From the NCBI RefSeq assembly GCF_022879575.1, contig NZ_CP084261.1, positions 992,001 to 1,056,000 of the forward strand: a DNA stretch of 64,000 bases, given 5' to 3'. The notes under the pieces are model-generated. The model searched no databases. It had not been told where the DNA came from and saw only the letters and a program-made list of their open reading frames with translations. Shown in pieces: positions 56,058-64,000 of this stretch. Position numbers and translations under genes: made by a program. The stretch is from Caballeronia sp. SL2Y3 (GTDB lineage Bacteria; Pseudomonadota; Gammaproteobacteria; Burkholderiales; Burkholderiaceae). Numbering within the stretch: position 1 is the stretch's first letter; every line of letters begins with the position of its first letter.

Positions 56058-57008
56058 ATGATCGCCTTTCTCCGCCGGATCGCTCTCGCTTCGCTGCTGG
56101 CGAGCGGCCTTGCGCGTGCGTTCGCGGACGAGCCACCCGCCTTGCCGATGATCGTCGCGCATCGCGCCGGCACGGCCGACTTCCCGGAAAACACGCTGCT
56201 TGCCATCGCGGGCGCGCTGGCGCATCGCGCGGATGCCATCTGGCTTTCGGTACAGATCACGCGTGACGGCGTGCCGGTGCTGTATCGCCCGGCGGATTCG
56301 TCGGCGAATACCGACGGCAAAGGCGCCGTCGCGAGCCTGAACCTTACCGCGCTGCAACGCCTGAACGCAGGCTGGAACTTCGCTCACGCCGATGCGCGCG
56401 GCGCCCGGACGTATCCGTACCGCGCGCATCCGCTGCGCATTCCGACGCTCGAAGACGCGCTCTCCGCGATTCCGGCGTCCGTGCCCGTGATGCTCGACAT
56501 GAAGGCGCTGCCCGCCGAGCCGCAGACCGCGGCCGTCGCCCGCGTGCTCGATCGCGCGAATGCGTGGTCGCGTGTGCTGATCTATTCCACCGACGCGGCC
56601 TATCAGACGGCGTTCGCCGCCTACCCGCAGGCGCGGCTTTTCGAATCGCGCGATGCGACTCGTGGGCGGCTCGCGGGCGTCGCGTTGGGGCAAACGTGCG
56701 CCGACGCGCCGCAGCCCGGCACATGGGCTGCATTCGAGTGGAAAAGGCAGATGGAACTGGTCGAGACCTTCACGCTCGGCGAAGCGCGCTCGCCGGTGGA
56801 AGCGAAGCTGTGGACGCGCGAGTCGCTCGCGTGCTTCCGGGCGCGGGGCGAGGTGCATGTGCTCGCCATCGGCATCGACAACGCCGAGGACTATCGCGCG
56901 GCCGCGTGTCTCGGCATCGACGCCGTGCTGGCGGATTCACCGCGCAGAATGCAGGCGATCAAGGCGAGCCTCGCGATGCCACTGCAATGCCCCGCCGACG
57001 CCCGCTAA
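56058..57008 (+). CDS. Glycerophosphodiester phosphodiesterase-like protein, altered active site
   Basis: Exported protein of 316 residues with a signal peptide (cleaved near ARAFA) and a GDPD-type TIM barrel. The first motif is intact: AHRAGTADFPENT (His35, Glu44). In the second, family members have ExD...DGVPVxxHD. Here it reads WLSVQITRDGVPVLYRP: the metal-binding Glu and Asp are Trp62 and Ser64, and the catalytic His-Asp is Tyr76-Arg77. It therefore probably lacks normal diesterase activity and may bind or act on something else. It follows the porin terminator and stands alone. Confidence 0.82.
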   Translation: MIAFLRRIALASLLASGLARAFADEPPALPMIVAHRAGTADFPENTLLAIAGALAHRADAIWLSVQITRDGVPVLYRPADSSANTDGKGAVASLNLTALQRLNAGWNFAHADARGARTYPYRAHPLRIPTLEDALSAIPASVPVMLDMKALPAEPQTAAVARVLDRANAWSRVLIYSTDAAYQTAFAAYPQARLFESRDATRGRLAGVALGQTCADAPQPGTWAAFEWKRQMELVETFTLGEARSPVEAKLWTRESLACFRARGEVHVLAIGIDNAEDYRAAACLGIDAVLADSPRRMQAIKASLAMPLQCPADAR

Positions 57009-57011
57009 GAC

Positions 57012-57881
57012 TCACTGCTGCGGCAGGTTTCCTCCGCCCTCGACGTCCTGCGCGAGCGTCTGCGCAGGCGCATCGGGACCGGCAGGCAGATCGCCGATCA
57101 CGAGCCGCGGCACCATGTTGTCCGCTTCACGCCGGCGCAGCGGCACGTCGGCCAGATCAGTCCACGTCGGGTTCGGAATCTCGCCGAAAAGCTGCCGCAG
57201 CCGCTCGCCCCACGTGCGGTTGATCATCTGGTAGTACGCGCTGTTGTTGTCCAGCGTGGCAAAGCGCGTGACGCGCAGCGCGTCCTTCTCGTAGACCAGC
57301 AAATCGAGCGGCAGACCGACCGAGAGATTCGAGCGCAGCGTCGAATCCATCGAAATGAGCGCGCATTTGGCGGCCTCGTCGAGCGGCGAGGTCGGCGTGA
57401 TCACGCGGTCGATGATCGGCTTGCCGTACTTCGACTCGCCGATCTGAAAATACGGCGACACGCGCGTCGACTCGATGAAATTGCCGGCCGCGTACACCAT
57501 GAAAAGGCGCGGACCCTGCCCATGAATCTGGCCGCCGAGAATGAAGCTGCAATTGAAGTCGACGCTGAATTCCGCGAGCGACAGCGCATCGCGCCGATGC
57601 ACTTCGCGCACCGCATCGCCGACGATGCGCGCGGCTTCCGCCATCGTGGTGCAGCTATAGAGCGTCGGCGCGTGATGGTCGGCGGGCTCGGCGAGCAACT
57701 GCGTCACCGCTTGCGTGAGCGCCAGGTTGCCGGCCGCGAGCAACACGATCACGCGCTCGCCCGGCTGCTCGAAAACAGCCATCTTGCGAGCGGCGCTGAC
57801 GTGGTCCACGCCAGCGTTGGTGCGCGTGTCGGACAAGAACACGAGACCCTCGTCCACGCACATGCCCACGCAGTAAGTCAT
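57012..57881 (-). CDS. Anbu-type proteasome-related peptidase homologue
   Basis: Ntn-hydrolase of 289 residues, the bacterial proteasome relative Anbu. The N-terminus MTYCVGMCVDEGLVFLSD gives Thr as the first residue after Met removal; Asp18 and Lys33 complete the usual Thr-Asp-Lys site. ATG at 57881 exposes this Thr; the frame upstream is spurious. Anbu genes are usually next to an alpha-E domain protein, an ATP-grasp ligase-like protein and a transglutaminase-like protein; none is here. Proteolytic activity of the family is debated. Confidence 0.87.
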   Translation of the reverse strand: MTYCVGMCVDEGLVFLSDTRTNAGVDHVSAARKMAVFEQPGERVIVLLAAGNLALTQAVTQLLAEPADHHAPTLYSCTTMAEAARIVGDAVREVHRRDALSLAEFSVDFNCSFILGGQIHGQGPRLFMVYAAGNFIESTRVSPYFQIGESKYGKPIIDRVITPTSPLDEAAKCALISMDSTLRSNLSVGLPLDLLVYEKDALRVTRFATLDNNSAYYQMINRTWGERLRQLFGEIPNPTWTDLADVPLRRREADNMVPRLVIGDLPAGPDAPAQTLAQDVEGGGNLPQQ

Positions 57882-58059
57882 GTCGAAATTTCCGAAAACA
57901 AAAAGCCAAGCCACTATTGTACTGATCTGTCTGCGCATCGCATGGCGCATGCGCGTTTTTGCTTAACGGCAACGGTGCGCCGTTGCTTGAGCGTGAATGC
58001 GGATGCGCGTTTCGCGATAGACTCGGCGCACCGCGGCTTCTTTCGTTCCCGTTGCCTTC

Positions 58060-59628
58060 ATGCAAGAAGATTCCCTCGCCGATGCCCTCGTAGCCGGGCT
58101 TGCGCGTCCCATCGTATTCGTCGATCTCGAAACCACCGGCAGCGATGCCACCGCAGACCGCATCACCGAAATCGGCGTTGTCGAGGCGAGCACGGCGGGC
58201 ATCGAGCGATGGAGTGTGCTCGTCGATCCGGGCGTGCCGGTGCCGCCATTCATCTCGCGCCTCACGGGTATCGACGACGCGATGTTGCGCGGGCAGCCGA
58301 CGTTCGAATCGCTCGCGCCGGCGCTGGCGGAGCGGCTGCACGGCAAGCTCTTCGTCGCGCACAACGCGCGCTTCGACTACGGCTTCCTGAAGAACGAATT
58401 CCGTCGCGCGGGCATCGCGTTTCGCGCCGATACGCTCTGCACCGTGCGGCTGTCGCGCGCGCTCTTTCCATCGGTCGAGCGGCATGGTCTCGATGCGCTC
58501 ATCGCGCGGCTCGATCTCGCGCCGCAAGGACGCCACCGCGCGCTCGCCGATGCCGACTTGCTGTGGCAGTTCTGGCTGAAGATTCACGCGCTGTATTCGC
58601 AAGAGCTCGTCGATGCGGCCATCAAGACGCTGGTGAAGCGCGCGAGTCTGCCCGCGGCTCTTCCCGAAGGCGCGCTCGACGCGCTGCCTTCCACGCCCGG
58701 CGTCTATCTCTTTCACGGCGACGACGACGTGGCGCTTTACGTCGGCAAGAGCATCAATCTGAAGCAGCGCGTGACGGCGCATTTCTCGGGCGACCATCGG
58801 CTCGCGAAGGACTTGTCCATCTCGCAGGCGATACGGCGGATCGAACATCGCGAGACCGTCGGCGAACTCGGCGCGCTGCTGCTCGAAGCGAAGCTCGTGA
58901 AAGACTTGCGGCCCATTCACAATCGCCTGCTCAAGCGCGTGTCGCCGGCCTGTGCGTGGCAATGGCTGCCGAGCGCGCCCGCGCCCGTGCTGCTGCGCGC
59001 CGACAAACGCGATCTCTCGCGCGAGCCGCATCTCTTCGGCGTGTTCGCGTCGCGCGGCAAGGCGCATGCGTTCATGCGTCATCTCGCCGATGAGCACAAT
59101 CTCTGCGCGACGACGCTCGGTCTGGAAAAAGCGCCGCCCGGACGAATGCGCGGCTGCTTCGGCTTTCAGGTGAAGCGCTGCCTCGGCGCGTGCGCGGGCG
59201 TCGAATCGCTCGCGGATCATGCGGCGCGCGCGCTCGTCGCACTCGATGCGTCGCGCATCGTGCGCTGGCCTCACGATGGCCCCGTCGCGATCGCGGAGCG
59301 CGATGCACAGACCGCGAGCGAAGCGTGGCACGTGATCGATCGCTGGTGCTATGTGGGCACGTGCGCGTCGCGGGACGAAATCCCCGCGCTGCTCGCGAGC
59401 GCGCCCGAGCTTCGCCCATTCGATGCCGACGTGTACAGCCTGATCGCGAAACGCCTCGCATCGGGTCAACTCGAATGGATCGCGTGCGACGCGCGTCCCG
59501 CATTCAGCCTCGTCATGCAGCAAGCACTGGCGTTGCCGGCTGTATCGCATGACAAGCGCACCGCAGCGCGCCGCCGCGCCGTCACTGCGCCGAATGGCAG
59601 CGCCGGGCAACTCGCACTCTCTGTCTAG
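58060..59628 (+). CDS. DnaQ-like exonuclease fused to a GIY-YIG (UvrC/Cho-like) nuclease
   Basis: Two-nuclease protein of 522 residues. Residues about 15-185 form a DEDDh 3'-5' exonuclease: VDLETTGSD, HNARFDYGFL and HRALADADLL. Residues about 205-290 form a GIY-YIG domain: STPGVYLFHGDDDVALYVGK, then INLKQRV, resembling the UvrC/Cho incision domain. The C-terminal third has Cys residues (GCFGFQVKRCLGACAG) that may bind metal. A role in DNA repair is likely. Its last four bases overlap the SDR gene on the other strand. Confidence 0.9.
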   Translation: MQEDSLADALVAGLARPIVFVDLETTGSDATADRITEIGVVEASTAGIERWSVLVDPGVPVPPFISRLTGIDDAMLRGQPTFESLAPALAERLHGKLFVAHNARFDYGFLKNEFRRAGIAFRADTLCTVRLSRALFPSVERHGLDALIARLDLAPQGRHRALADADLLWQFWLKIHALYSQELVDAAIKTLVKRASLPAALPEGALDALPSTPGVYLFHGDDDVALYVGKSINLKQRVTAHFSGDHRLAKDLSISQAIRRIEHRETVGELGALLLEAKLVKDLRPIHNRLLKRVSPACAWQWLPSAPAPVLLRADKRDLSREPHLFGVFASRGKAHAFMRHLADEHNLCATTLGLEKAPPGRMRGCFGFQVKRCLGACAGVESLADHAARALVALDASRIVRWPHDGPVAIAERDAQTASEAWHVIDRWCYVGTCASRDEIPALLASAPELRPFDADVYSLIAKRLASGQLEWIACDARPAFSLVMQQALALPAVSHDKRTAARRRAVTAPNGSAGQLALSV

Positions 59629-60368
59629 GCGACGCCGCCGTTCGCGCGCAGCACTTGCCCGTTGACCCAGCCCGCATCGTCGCCGACGAGAAACGCCACG
59701 ACCGACGCGATATCGTCCGGCTGACCGAGACGTTCCAGCGGCGGCATCTTCGCGAAGTTCGCAATCTGCGCGTCGGTCTTGCCGTCGAGAAAGAGCGCAG
59801 TGGCAACCGGTCCCGGCGCGACCGCGTTCACCGTGATGTTCCGCCCGCGCAACTCCTTCGCGAAGACATGCGTGAATGCTTCGACGCTCGCTTTCGTCGC
59901 GTTATAGACGGCGTAGCCCGGCATGTTGAGCGCGAGCGTCGTGCTCGAAAAGTTCACGATGCGCCCGCCGTCGTTCATGCGTGACGCCGCTTCGCGCAGC
60001 GTATTGAAGGTGCCGCGCACGTTGATGTCGAACGTGTGATCGTAGAGCGCGTCGCTCGTATCGGCGAGCGGCGTCGGCTTCAGCACGCCCGCGTTGTTGA
60101 TGAGCGCATCGACCTTGCCGAGTTCGGCTTCGACCGCATCGAACATGCGCCGCACGTCATCGGCCGATGCAACGTTCGCCTTCACCGCGATGGCCGCGCC
60201 GCCCGCCGCGCGCAATTCATCGACGAGCGCATTCGCTTCCGTCGCACTCGATGCATAGTTCACCGCGACCGCGTACTGCTCGCGCGCGAGCCTTCGCGCA
60301 ATCGCCGCACCGATGCCACGCGATGCACCCGTGACGATGACCACACGTTTTGCTTGTGCCTGACTCAT
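59625..60368 (-). CDS. Short-chain dehydrogenase/reductase
   Basis: SDR enzyme of 247 residues. TGASRGIG (about 12-19) binds NAD(P), LINNAGVL is the NNAG motif, and Ser-Tyr-Lys appears as FSSTTLALNMPGYAVYNATK. Substrate unknown; the sequence is FabG-like but the context is not fatty-acid synthesis. ATG at 60368 has an AAGGAGC ribosome binding site. It diverges from a LysR regulator that is its likely controller. Confidence 0.9.
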   Translation of the reverse strand: MSQAQAKRVVIVTGASRGIGAAIARRLAREQYAVAVNYASSATEANALVDELRAAGGAAIAVKANVASADDVRRMFDAVEAELGKVDALINNAGVLKPTPLADTSDALYDHTFDINVRGTFNTLREAASRMNDGGRIVNFSSTTLALNMPGYAVYNATKASVEAFTHVFAKELRGRNITVNAVAPGPVATALFLDGKTDAQIANFAKMPPLERLGQPDDIASVVAFLVGDDAGWVNGQVLRANGGVA

Positions 60369-60502
60369 GATTCGCTCCTTGAAAGTGGCTGCTGAATGCG
60401 ATGCATCATGAATCATTCGACATGAGCGATCATCGGGCGCGGCTTAGTATCATCGTTCCAGTTGCTTCAACAATTCAACGCAAAACAAAAAGGCCCGGAA
60501 AC
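60369..60502. promoter_or_regulatory. Divergent SDR/LysR control region
   Basis: The 134 bases between the two start codons contain GAATG-N15-CATTC (60394-60418) with the inner palindrome GATGCATC. This is a plausible LysR-type binding region, placed nearer the SDR gene, though the T-N11-A core is not clear-cut. Confidence 0.35.
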
Positions 60503-61405
60503 ATGGATCGCTTTCAGGAGATGCAGGTGTTCGTGCGCATTGCGGAGCGCCACAGCTTCACGCAAGCCGCCGACGATTTGCAGATGCCGCGCGCCACCGT
60601 CACGAATCTGATGAAGCGTCTCGAAGAACGCCTCGGCGCGCGTCTGCTCGAACGCACGACGCGCACCGTGCGCCTCACGCCCGATGGAGAAGCGCATTAC
60701 CGGCGCTGCGTGCGCCTCATACAAGATCTGGAAGAAGCGGAAGGTTCCTTTCGGCATGCCGAACCGAAGGGCCTGTTGCGCGTGAATCTGCAAGGCACGC
60801 TCGCGCGACGCTTCATCGTGCCGGCGCTGCCCGCGTTTCTCGAACGCTATCCGCAGATCGAACTGCATGTCGGCGAAGACGACCGGCTCGTCGATCTCGT
60901 GCGCGAAGGCGTCGATTGCGTGCTGCGCGCGGGCACGCTGCAAGATTCGTCGATGATCGCGCGGCGCGTCGCGTTGCTCGAACAAGCGACGGTGGCGAGT
61001 CCGGCGTACCTCGCGCGGCACGGCGCCCCGCATGACTTGCGCGCGCTCGAATCACATCGCGCGGTCAACTACATATCGAGCGCGACGGGTCGCGCCGTGC
61101 CGCTGGAATTCGATGTCGACGGGACCATTGAATCCGTCGAGCTGCAATCCGCTATCTCCGTGACCGGCGTCGAGCTTTACACGCAGGCGGCGCTCGCGGG
61201 CCTCGGGATCGTGCAAGTGCCGCGCTATCACATCGACGATGCGCTCGCGGACGGTCGCCTGCAATGCGTGCTGCCTACGTTTCCGCCACCGCCGATGCCG
61301 GTGTCGCTGCTCTATCCGCACAGCCGTCAATTGTCGGCGCGCGTCAGGGTTTTCGTGGATTGGGTGGCGTCCGTCTTCGACGAAGCCAATGCACGCGAGA
61401 GCTAA
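60503..61405 (+). CDS. LysR-family transcriptional regulator
   Basis: LysR regulator of 300 residues. The N-terminal HTH runs MDRFQEMQVFVRIAERHSFT with AADDLQMPRATVTNLMKRLE, then the effector-binding domain. ATG at 60503 begins the HTH; the frame upstream lacks similarity. Its divergent position suggests control of the neighbouring short-chain dehydrogenase. Effector unknown. Confidence 0.92.
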   Translation: MDRFQEMQVFVRIAERHSFTQAADDLQMPRATVTNLMKRLEERLGARLLERTTRTVRLTPDGEAHYRRCVRLIQDLEEAEGSFRHAEPKGLLRVNLQGTLARRFIVPALPAFLERYPQIELHVGEDDRLVDLVREGVDCVLRAGTLQDSSMIARRVALLEQATVASPAYLARHGAPHDLRALESHRAVNYISSATGRAVPLEFDVDGTIESVELQSAISVTGVELYTQAALAGLGIVQVPRYHIDDALADGRLQCVLPTFPPPPMPVSLLYPHSRQLSARVRVFVDWVASVFDEANARES

Positions 61406-61420
61406 CGCGGCGCAATGCAA

Positions 61421-61456
61421 AAGAGGCCAGCTTTCCGCGAGGAAAGCTGGCCTCTT
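61421..61456 (-). terminator. Terminator hairpin between LysR and HU genes
   Basis: Perfect 16-bp arms (AAGAGGCCAGCTTTCC and its complement) with the tetraloop GCGA. On the minus strand it is followed by TT and more T residues, making it the terminator of the HU-like gene; it may serve the LysR gene too. Confidence 0.85.
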
Positions 61457-61492
61457 CAGGCACCGACGGATACGTCGAGCGCGATTTTAGAG

Positions 61493-61960
61493 TTACGCTG
61501 CTGCGTCCTTCAGCTTCTTCAGCGCGCGTGCCTTGATGCGCACGCTTGCGGGCTTGGCCGGGAACCAGCGCTCTTCGCCGGTGAACGGGTCTTTGCCGAA
61601 GCGCTTCTTCTTCGCCGGAACAGCTTGCGCGGAAATCTTCAAGAGGCCCGACAGCGTGAATTCGCCCGAACCCTTCTTGTGAACGGAACCGAGAATGGTG
61701 TCTTCCAGCGCGACCAGCACGGCCTTGACTGCCTTCACATCCACTTCGGCGCGGTCTGCCAGATGCGCGGCCAGCGATGCCTTCGTGAACGTGTCCTTGA
61801 CCGGTGCGAAGGTGCCCGGCGTCTTCTTGGCGGCAACCGTCTTGCTGGCTACTTTCTTCGCGGCAACCTTCGTGGCTGCTTTCTTGGCCGGTGCGGCGGT
61901 CTTTGCCGTGGCCTTCTTGGCCGTGGCTTTCTTAGCAGCGGTTTTAGCGGAAGTCGGCAT
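61493..61960 (-). CDS. HU/IHF-like DNA-binding protein with H1-like tail
   Basis: Nucleoid protein of 155 residues in two parts. Residues 1 to about 50 are a low-complexity Ala/Lys/Thr tail (AAKKATAKKATAKTAAPAKK) like histone H1. Residues about 58-150 are an HU-family fold: FTKASLAAHLADRAEV, GSGEFTLSGLLKISAQ and the DNA-binding arm PAKKKRFGKDPFTGEERWFP. Such tailed HU proteins are typical of Burkholderiales and compact DNA. Has its own terminator. Confidence 0.92.
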   Translation of the reverse strand: MPTSAKTAAKKATAKKATAKTAAPAKKAATKVAAKKVASKTVAAKKTPGTFAPVKDTFTKASLAAHLADRAEVDVKAVKAVLVALEDTILGSVHKKGSGEFTLSGLLKISAQAVPAKKKRFGKDPFTGEERWFPAKPASVRIKARALKKLKDAAA

Positions 61961-62173
61961 GTTTCTCCTACCTGTTTGGTCGTTGATATCGAATACGTCC
62001 GCACCGATGCGTGCGTATCACGCGGATTCTACATATGCCGGACGCGTTCGTGCGAGTCTTTTGCGTTTTTATATCGTTTTTTCAGGGCTTTTCGTGTCGC
62101 GCGTGGCTTGCTGCTGACACGTACATGGCTCATGCATGCATCGCACATGCAATCGCTTTCGCTTGCACGTGCA

Positions 62174-62932
62174 TCAGCCGCCGTTCGTCGAAGCGTTCTC
62201 GATATGCGCGATGAGCGGATAGTGATCCGATGCGATGCGCGAAAGCCGCGTGCGATGCACGTCCACACGCATGAGCCGCTCGCCGGGATGCACCCAGATG
62301 CGATCGAGCGCGAAGAGCGGCCAGCGCGTCGGGAACGTGCGCAGCGCGCTGGCACGATGAAAGTGCGTGACGAGGCGCCGCAGCGTGCGGCCATAGACGA
62401 ACCATTCGTTCAGATCGCCGAGCAGGATCACGGGAAGCGCGGGCGTGTCGAAGCTCTGAAGCACCTGTTCGACCTGCGCGCGACGCTCGCTCGATGCGAG
62501 TCCCAGATGCGTCGCCACGACGCGCCATGTTTCGCCGCCACAGTCGATGTCCGCGTCGAGCGCGCCGCGCGGCTCGCGGCTGCCGAACGAAAGATCGAGC
62601 GTGCGCACCGCCTGCACCGGATAGCGCGTCAGCACGGCGTTGCCATAGCGGCGCTCGGGGGTATCGAGCGTCGGGCCGGGCACCGCATAAAGGTTCGTCA
62701 TGCGTTGCAGCAAGTCCAGCACGTCGGGCGAACTGCGGCCGCCGAGCGGCACTTCCTGAAGCGCGAAGATATCCGCGTCGATCTCGGCGAGCACTTCGCC
62801 GATGCGTTCCGGCGCGAACTTGCCGTCGATGCCGACCGCGCCGTGCACGTTGTACGTCGCGATGCGCAGTTCCTTCGCGCGCGCCGCGCTCCCGCTTTCG
62901 ATGTCGATTCCGGCCTCGTGCATCAACGTCAT
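62174..62932 (-). CDS. Endonuclease/exonuclease/phosphatase (EEP) family protein
   Basis: EEP-superfamily hydrolase of 252 residues. ATYNVHGAVG, DIFALQEVPL, VVATHLGLASSERRAQV, LLGDLNEWF and IASDHYPLIAHI carry the metal-binding and catalytic residues (Asn, Glu, His, Asp-Asn, Asp-His). It is coupled to the upstream PLD/TVP38-type gene by an ATGA overlap at 62932. Family members cleave nucleic acids or phospholipids; the pairing with a phospholipase-type protein suggests a lipid role, but this is inference. Confidence 0.9.
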   Translation of the reverse strand: MTLMHEAGIDIESGSAARAKELRIATYNVHGAVGIDGKFAPERIGEVLAEIDADIFALQEVPLGGRSSPDVLDLLQRMTNLYAVPGPTLDTPERRYGNAVLTRYPVQAVRTLDLSFGSREPRGALDADIDCGGETWRVVATHLGLASSERRAQVEQVLQSFDTPALPVILLGDLNEWFVYGRTLRRLVTHFHRASALRTFPTRWPLFALDRIWVHPGERLMRVDVHRTRLSRIASDHYPLIAHIENASTNGG

Positions 62933-64000
62933 GAGCTGACCTCGTCGTGGCTGCGGGGCGATGCGTTCGACGATGCATTCGACGATCCATTCGACGATGC
63001 ATTCGGCGCTGCATTCGGCGCTGCATCGCGCGGAATCGCGTTGCGATCGCGCAGGACGCTTGCACGCGCCGCTTCCTCGCTTGCGCGCGCTCTGTCTTCG
63101 TCGCTCGGCGCGCCTTCGTGCACGACTTCTTCTTTCGGATCGGCGCGGCCCAGAAAGCGTTGCAGCAGGATCGACACGGCGATCAACACGGCGCCGATGC
63201 CGATCAGCACCGCGAACGAGCCTACCGTCGGATGCCGCAGCGAAGCGATGAGCTGATGCGCGAACGCGACCGTCAGCACAATGCCCGGTCCCATGCCGAG
63301 CAGCGTGCCGATAAGAAAGTCCCGCATCCGAATATGCGACGCGCCCGCCACCATGTTCACGATCGAAAACGGCGCCACCGGCAGCAGCCTCAGCACGACG
63401 ACCGCGACGATGCCGCGCCTGGCGACGCGTTCGGAAAGCCGGTTCACGCGCGCGCCCGCGAGCTTGCGCACCGCATCGCGGCCGAGCCACAGCCCCAGCA
63501 GATACGAGACGGCCGCCGATGTCATGGTGCCTGCGAACGCGTACACGCAGCCCCATCCCGCGCCGAACACGAGGCCGGTCGTCGCAATGAGCAGCGTGAC
63601 GGGCACCGAAACGACGGCCGCCGCCGCGAAACACAACACGATCCATAGCGGCGCGAGCGGCAACCCGTCGATGCGCCGCGTCGCACTGGTGAGCGACTTC
63701 AAGTTCACGTACTCGCCGAGCGGCGTCCAGTGCCATGCAGCCGCCACGCCGACCGCCAGGAGCGCGAGCACGCCGAGCAGCGCGAAGCGGCCGATGAGCG
63801 GTCGCGTCTTCTCGGCAGGCACGAACTGATCGACGAGCTCATCGGCGGCAATGGGCGTTTCGGGATCGATGAGCGCGTCGGGCGGAATGAGCTGATCGAG
63901 TTCGCGCGACACCACGGGATCGAGCGGCACCAGCGTGCGGTGTTCGTCGCGATCGCGCGAAAGAGCCGTGATCGCCGCGTTCAGGCCGCCGCGTGCCTCG
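62929..64000 (-). CDS. TVP38/VTT-domain membrane protein, N-terminus beyond window
   Basis: The frame is open from the right edge (64000) to the stop at 62929, with no start I trust; GTG at 63930 is only the first possible start inside. The visible part has a VTT (DedA/TVP38) domain with about five helices: ATTGLVFGAGWGCVYAFAG, RLLPVAPFSIVNMVAG, GMGPGIVLTVAFAH. The edge sequence (GGLNAAITALSRDRDEHRTL, followed by VPLDP) resembles the junction in phospholipase D-VTT fusion proteins, so this is probably the C-terminal half of one. The C-terminus is a repeated Asn/Ser/Pro tail. Confidence 0.8.
   Translation of the reverse strand, partial: EARGGLNAAITALSRDRDEHRTLVPLDPVVSRELDQLIPPDALIDPETPIAADELVDQFVPAEKTRPLIGRFALLGVLALLAVGVAAAWHWTPLGEYVNLKSLTSATRRIDGLPLAPLWIVLCFAAAAVVSVPVTLLIATTGLVFGAGWGCVYAFAGTMTSAAVSYLLGLWLGRDAVRKLAGARVNRLSERVARRGIVAVVVLRLLPVAPFSIVNMVAGASHIRMRDFLIGTLLGMGPGIVLTVAFAHQLIASLRHPTVGSFAVLIGIGAVLIAVSILLQRFLGRADPKEEVVHEGAPSDEDRARASEEAARASVLRDRNAIPRDAAPNAAPNASSNGSSNASSNASPRSHDEVSS
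62960..63031. repeat. Six tandem 12-bp repeats at the 3' end of the VTT gene
   Basis: Six imperfect copies of GATGCATTCGAC (plus strand) encode the tetrapeptide tail AAPN-AAPN-ASSN-GSSN-ASSN of the minus-strand VTT protein. Unit length is a multiple of three, so gain or loss of copies keeps the frame. Confidence 0.85.

Overview
The window is GC-rich chromosomal DNA from a Gram-negative bacterium, most likely a betaproteobacterium of the Burkholderia/Paraburkholderia/Caballeronia group. The clues are the Burkholderia-type trimeric porin, an HU protein with an Ala/Lys-rich tail, a ytfQRT-yjfF galactofuranose transporter beside a glucarate locus, a PLD-TVP38 protein paired with an EEP hydrolase, and strong third-position GC that fills every frame with long spurious ORFs. 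I saw no rRNA, CRISPR array, insertion sequence or prophage. The only RNA gene I found is a selenocysteine tRNA.

Layout. 0.1-8.1 kb: mixed single genes (secreted clan GH-A-like glycosidase, PAP2 phosphatase, hybrid histidine kinase, O-methyltransferase, LysE exporter, HTH-GAF regulator). 8.4-11.9 kb: a chemoreceptor and a GGDEF-EAL protein. 12.0-16.1 kb: glucarate dehydratase and its MFS transporter, divergent from a LacI-family regulator with a good operator between them. 16.2-20.9 kb: a galactofuranose-type ABC transporter. 21.3-38.9 kb: a complete aryl-polyene (APE) type II polyketide cluster, about 17 genes on the minus strand, most joined by ATGA or TGATG overlaps. It holds two carrier proteins, a chain-length factor, three ketosynthases, a ketoreductase, dehydratases, an AMP-ligase fused to a dehydratase domain, a glycosyl/acyltransferase, a thioesterase, a LolA-like carrier and an MMPL exporter. 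At its far end are a flavoenzyme with flavin-halogenase motifs and a methyltransferase. 39.4-40.6 kb: a NodB-type deacetylase and a small lipoprotein.

40.65-52.8 kb is a selenocysteine module, all on the minus strand: a membrane formate dehydrogenase whose large subunit carries an in-frame UGA (Sec197) followed by a SECIS-like element, then the two small subunits, fdhE, selA, selB, two DedA-type membrane proteins and finally selC. Everything needed to decode the UGA is here except selD. The enzyme should pass electrons from periplasmic formate to quinone.

53.1-64 kb: a YihY membrane protein, an abundant porin with a clear terminator, a glycerophosphodiesterase-like protein with a degraded active site, an orphan Anbu proteasome homologue, a DnaQ/GIY-YIG fusion nuclease, an SDR with its divergent LysR regulator, an HU/H1-like protein, and an EEP hydrolase behind the C-terminal half of a membrane protein cut by the window edge.
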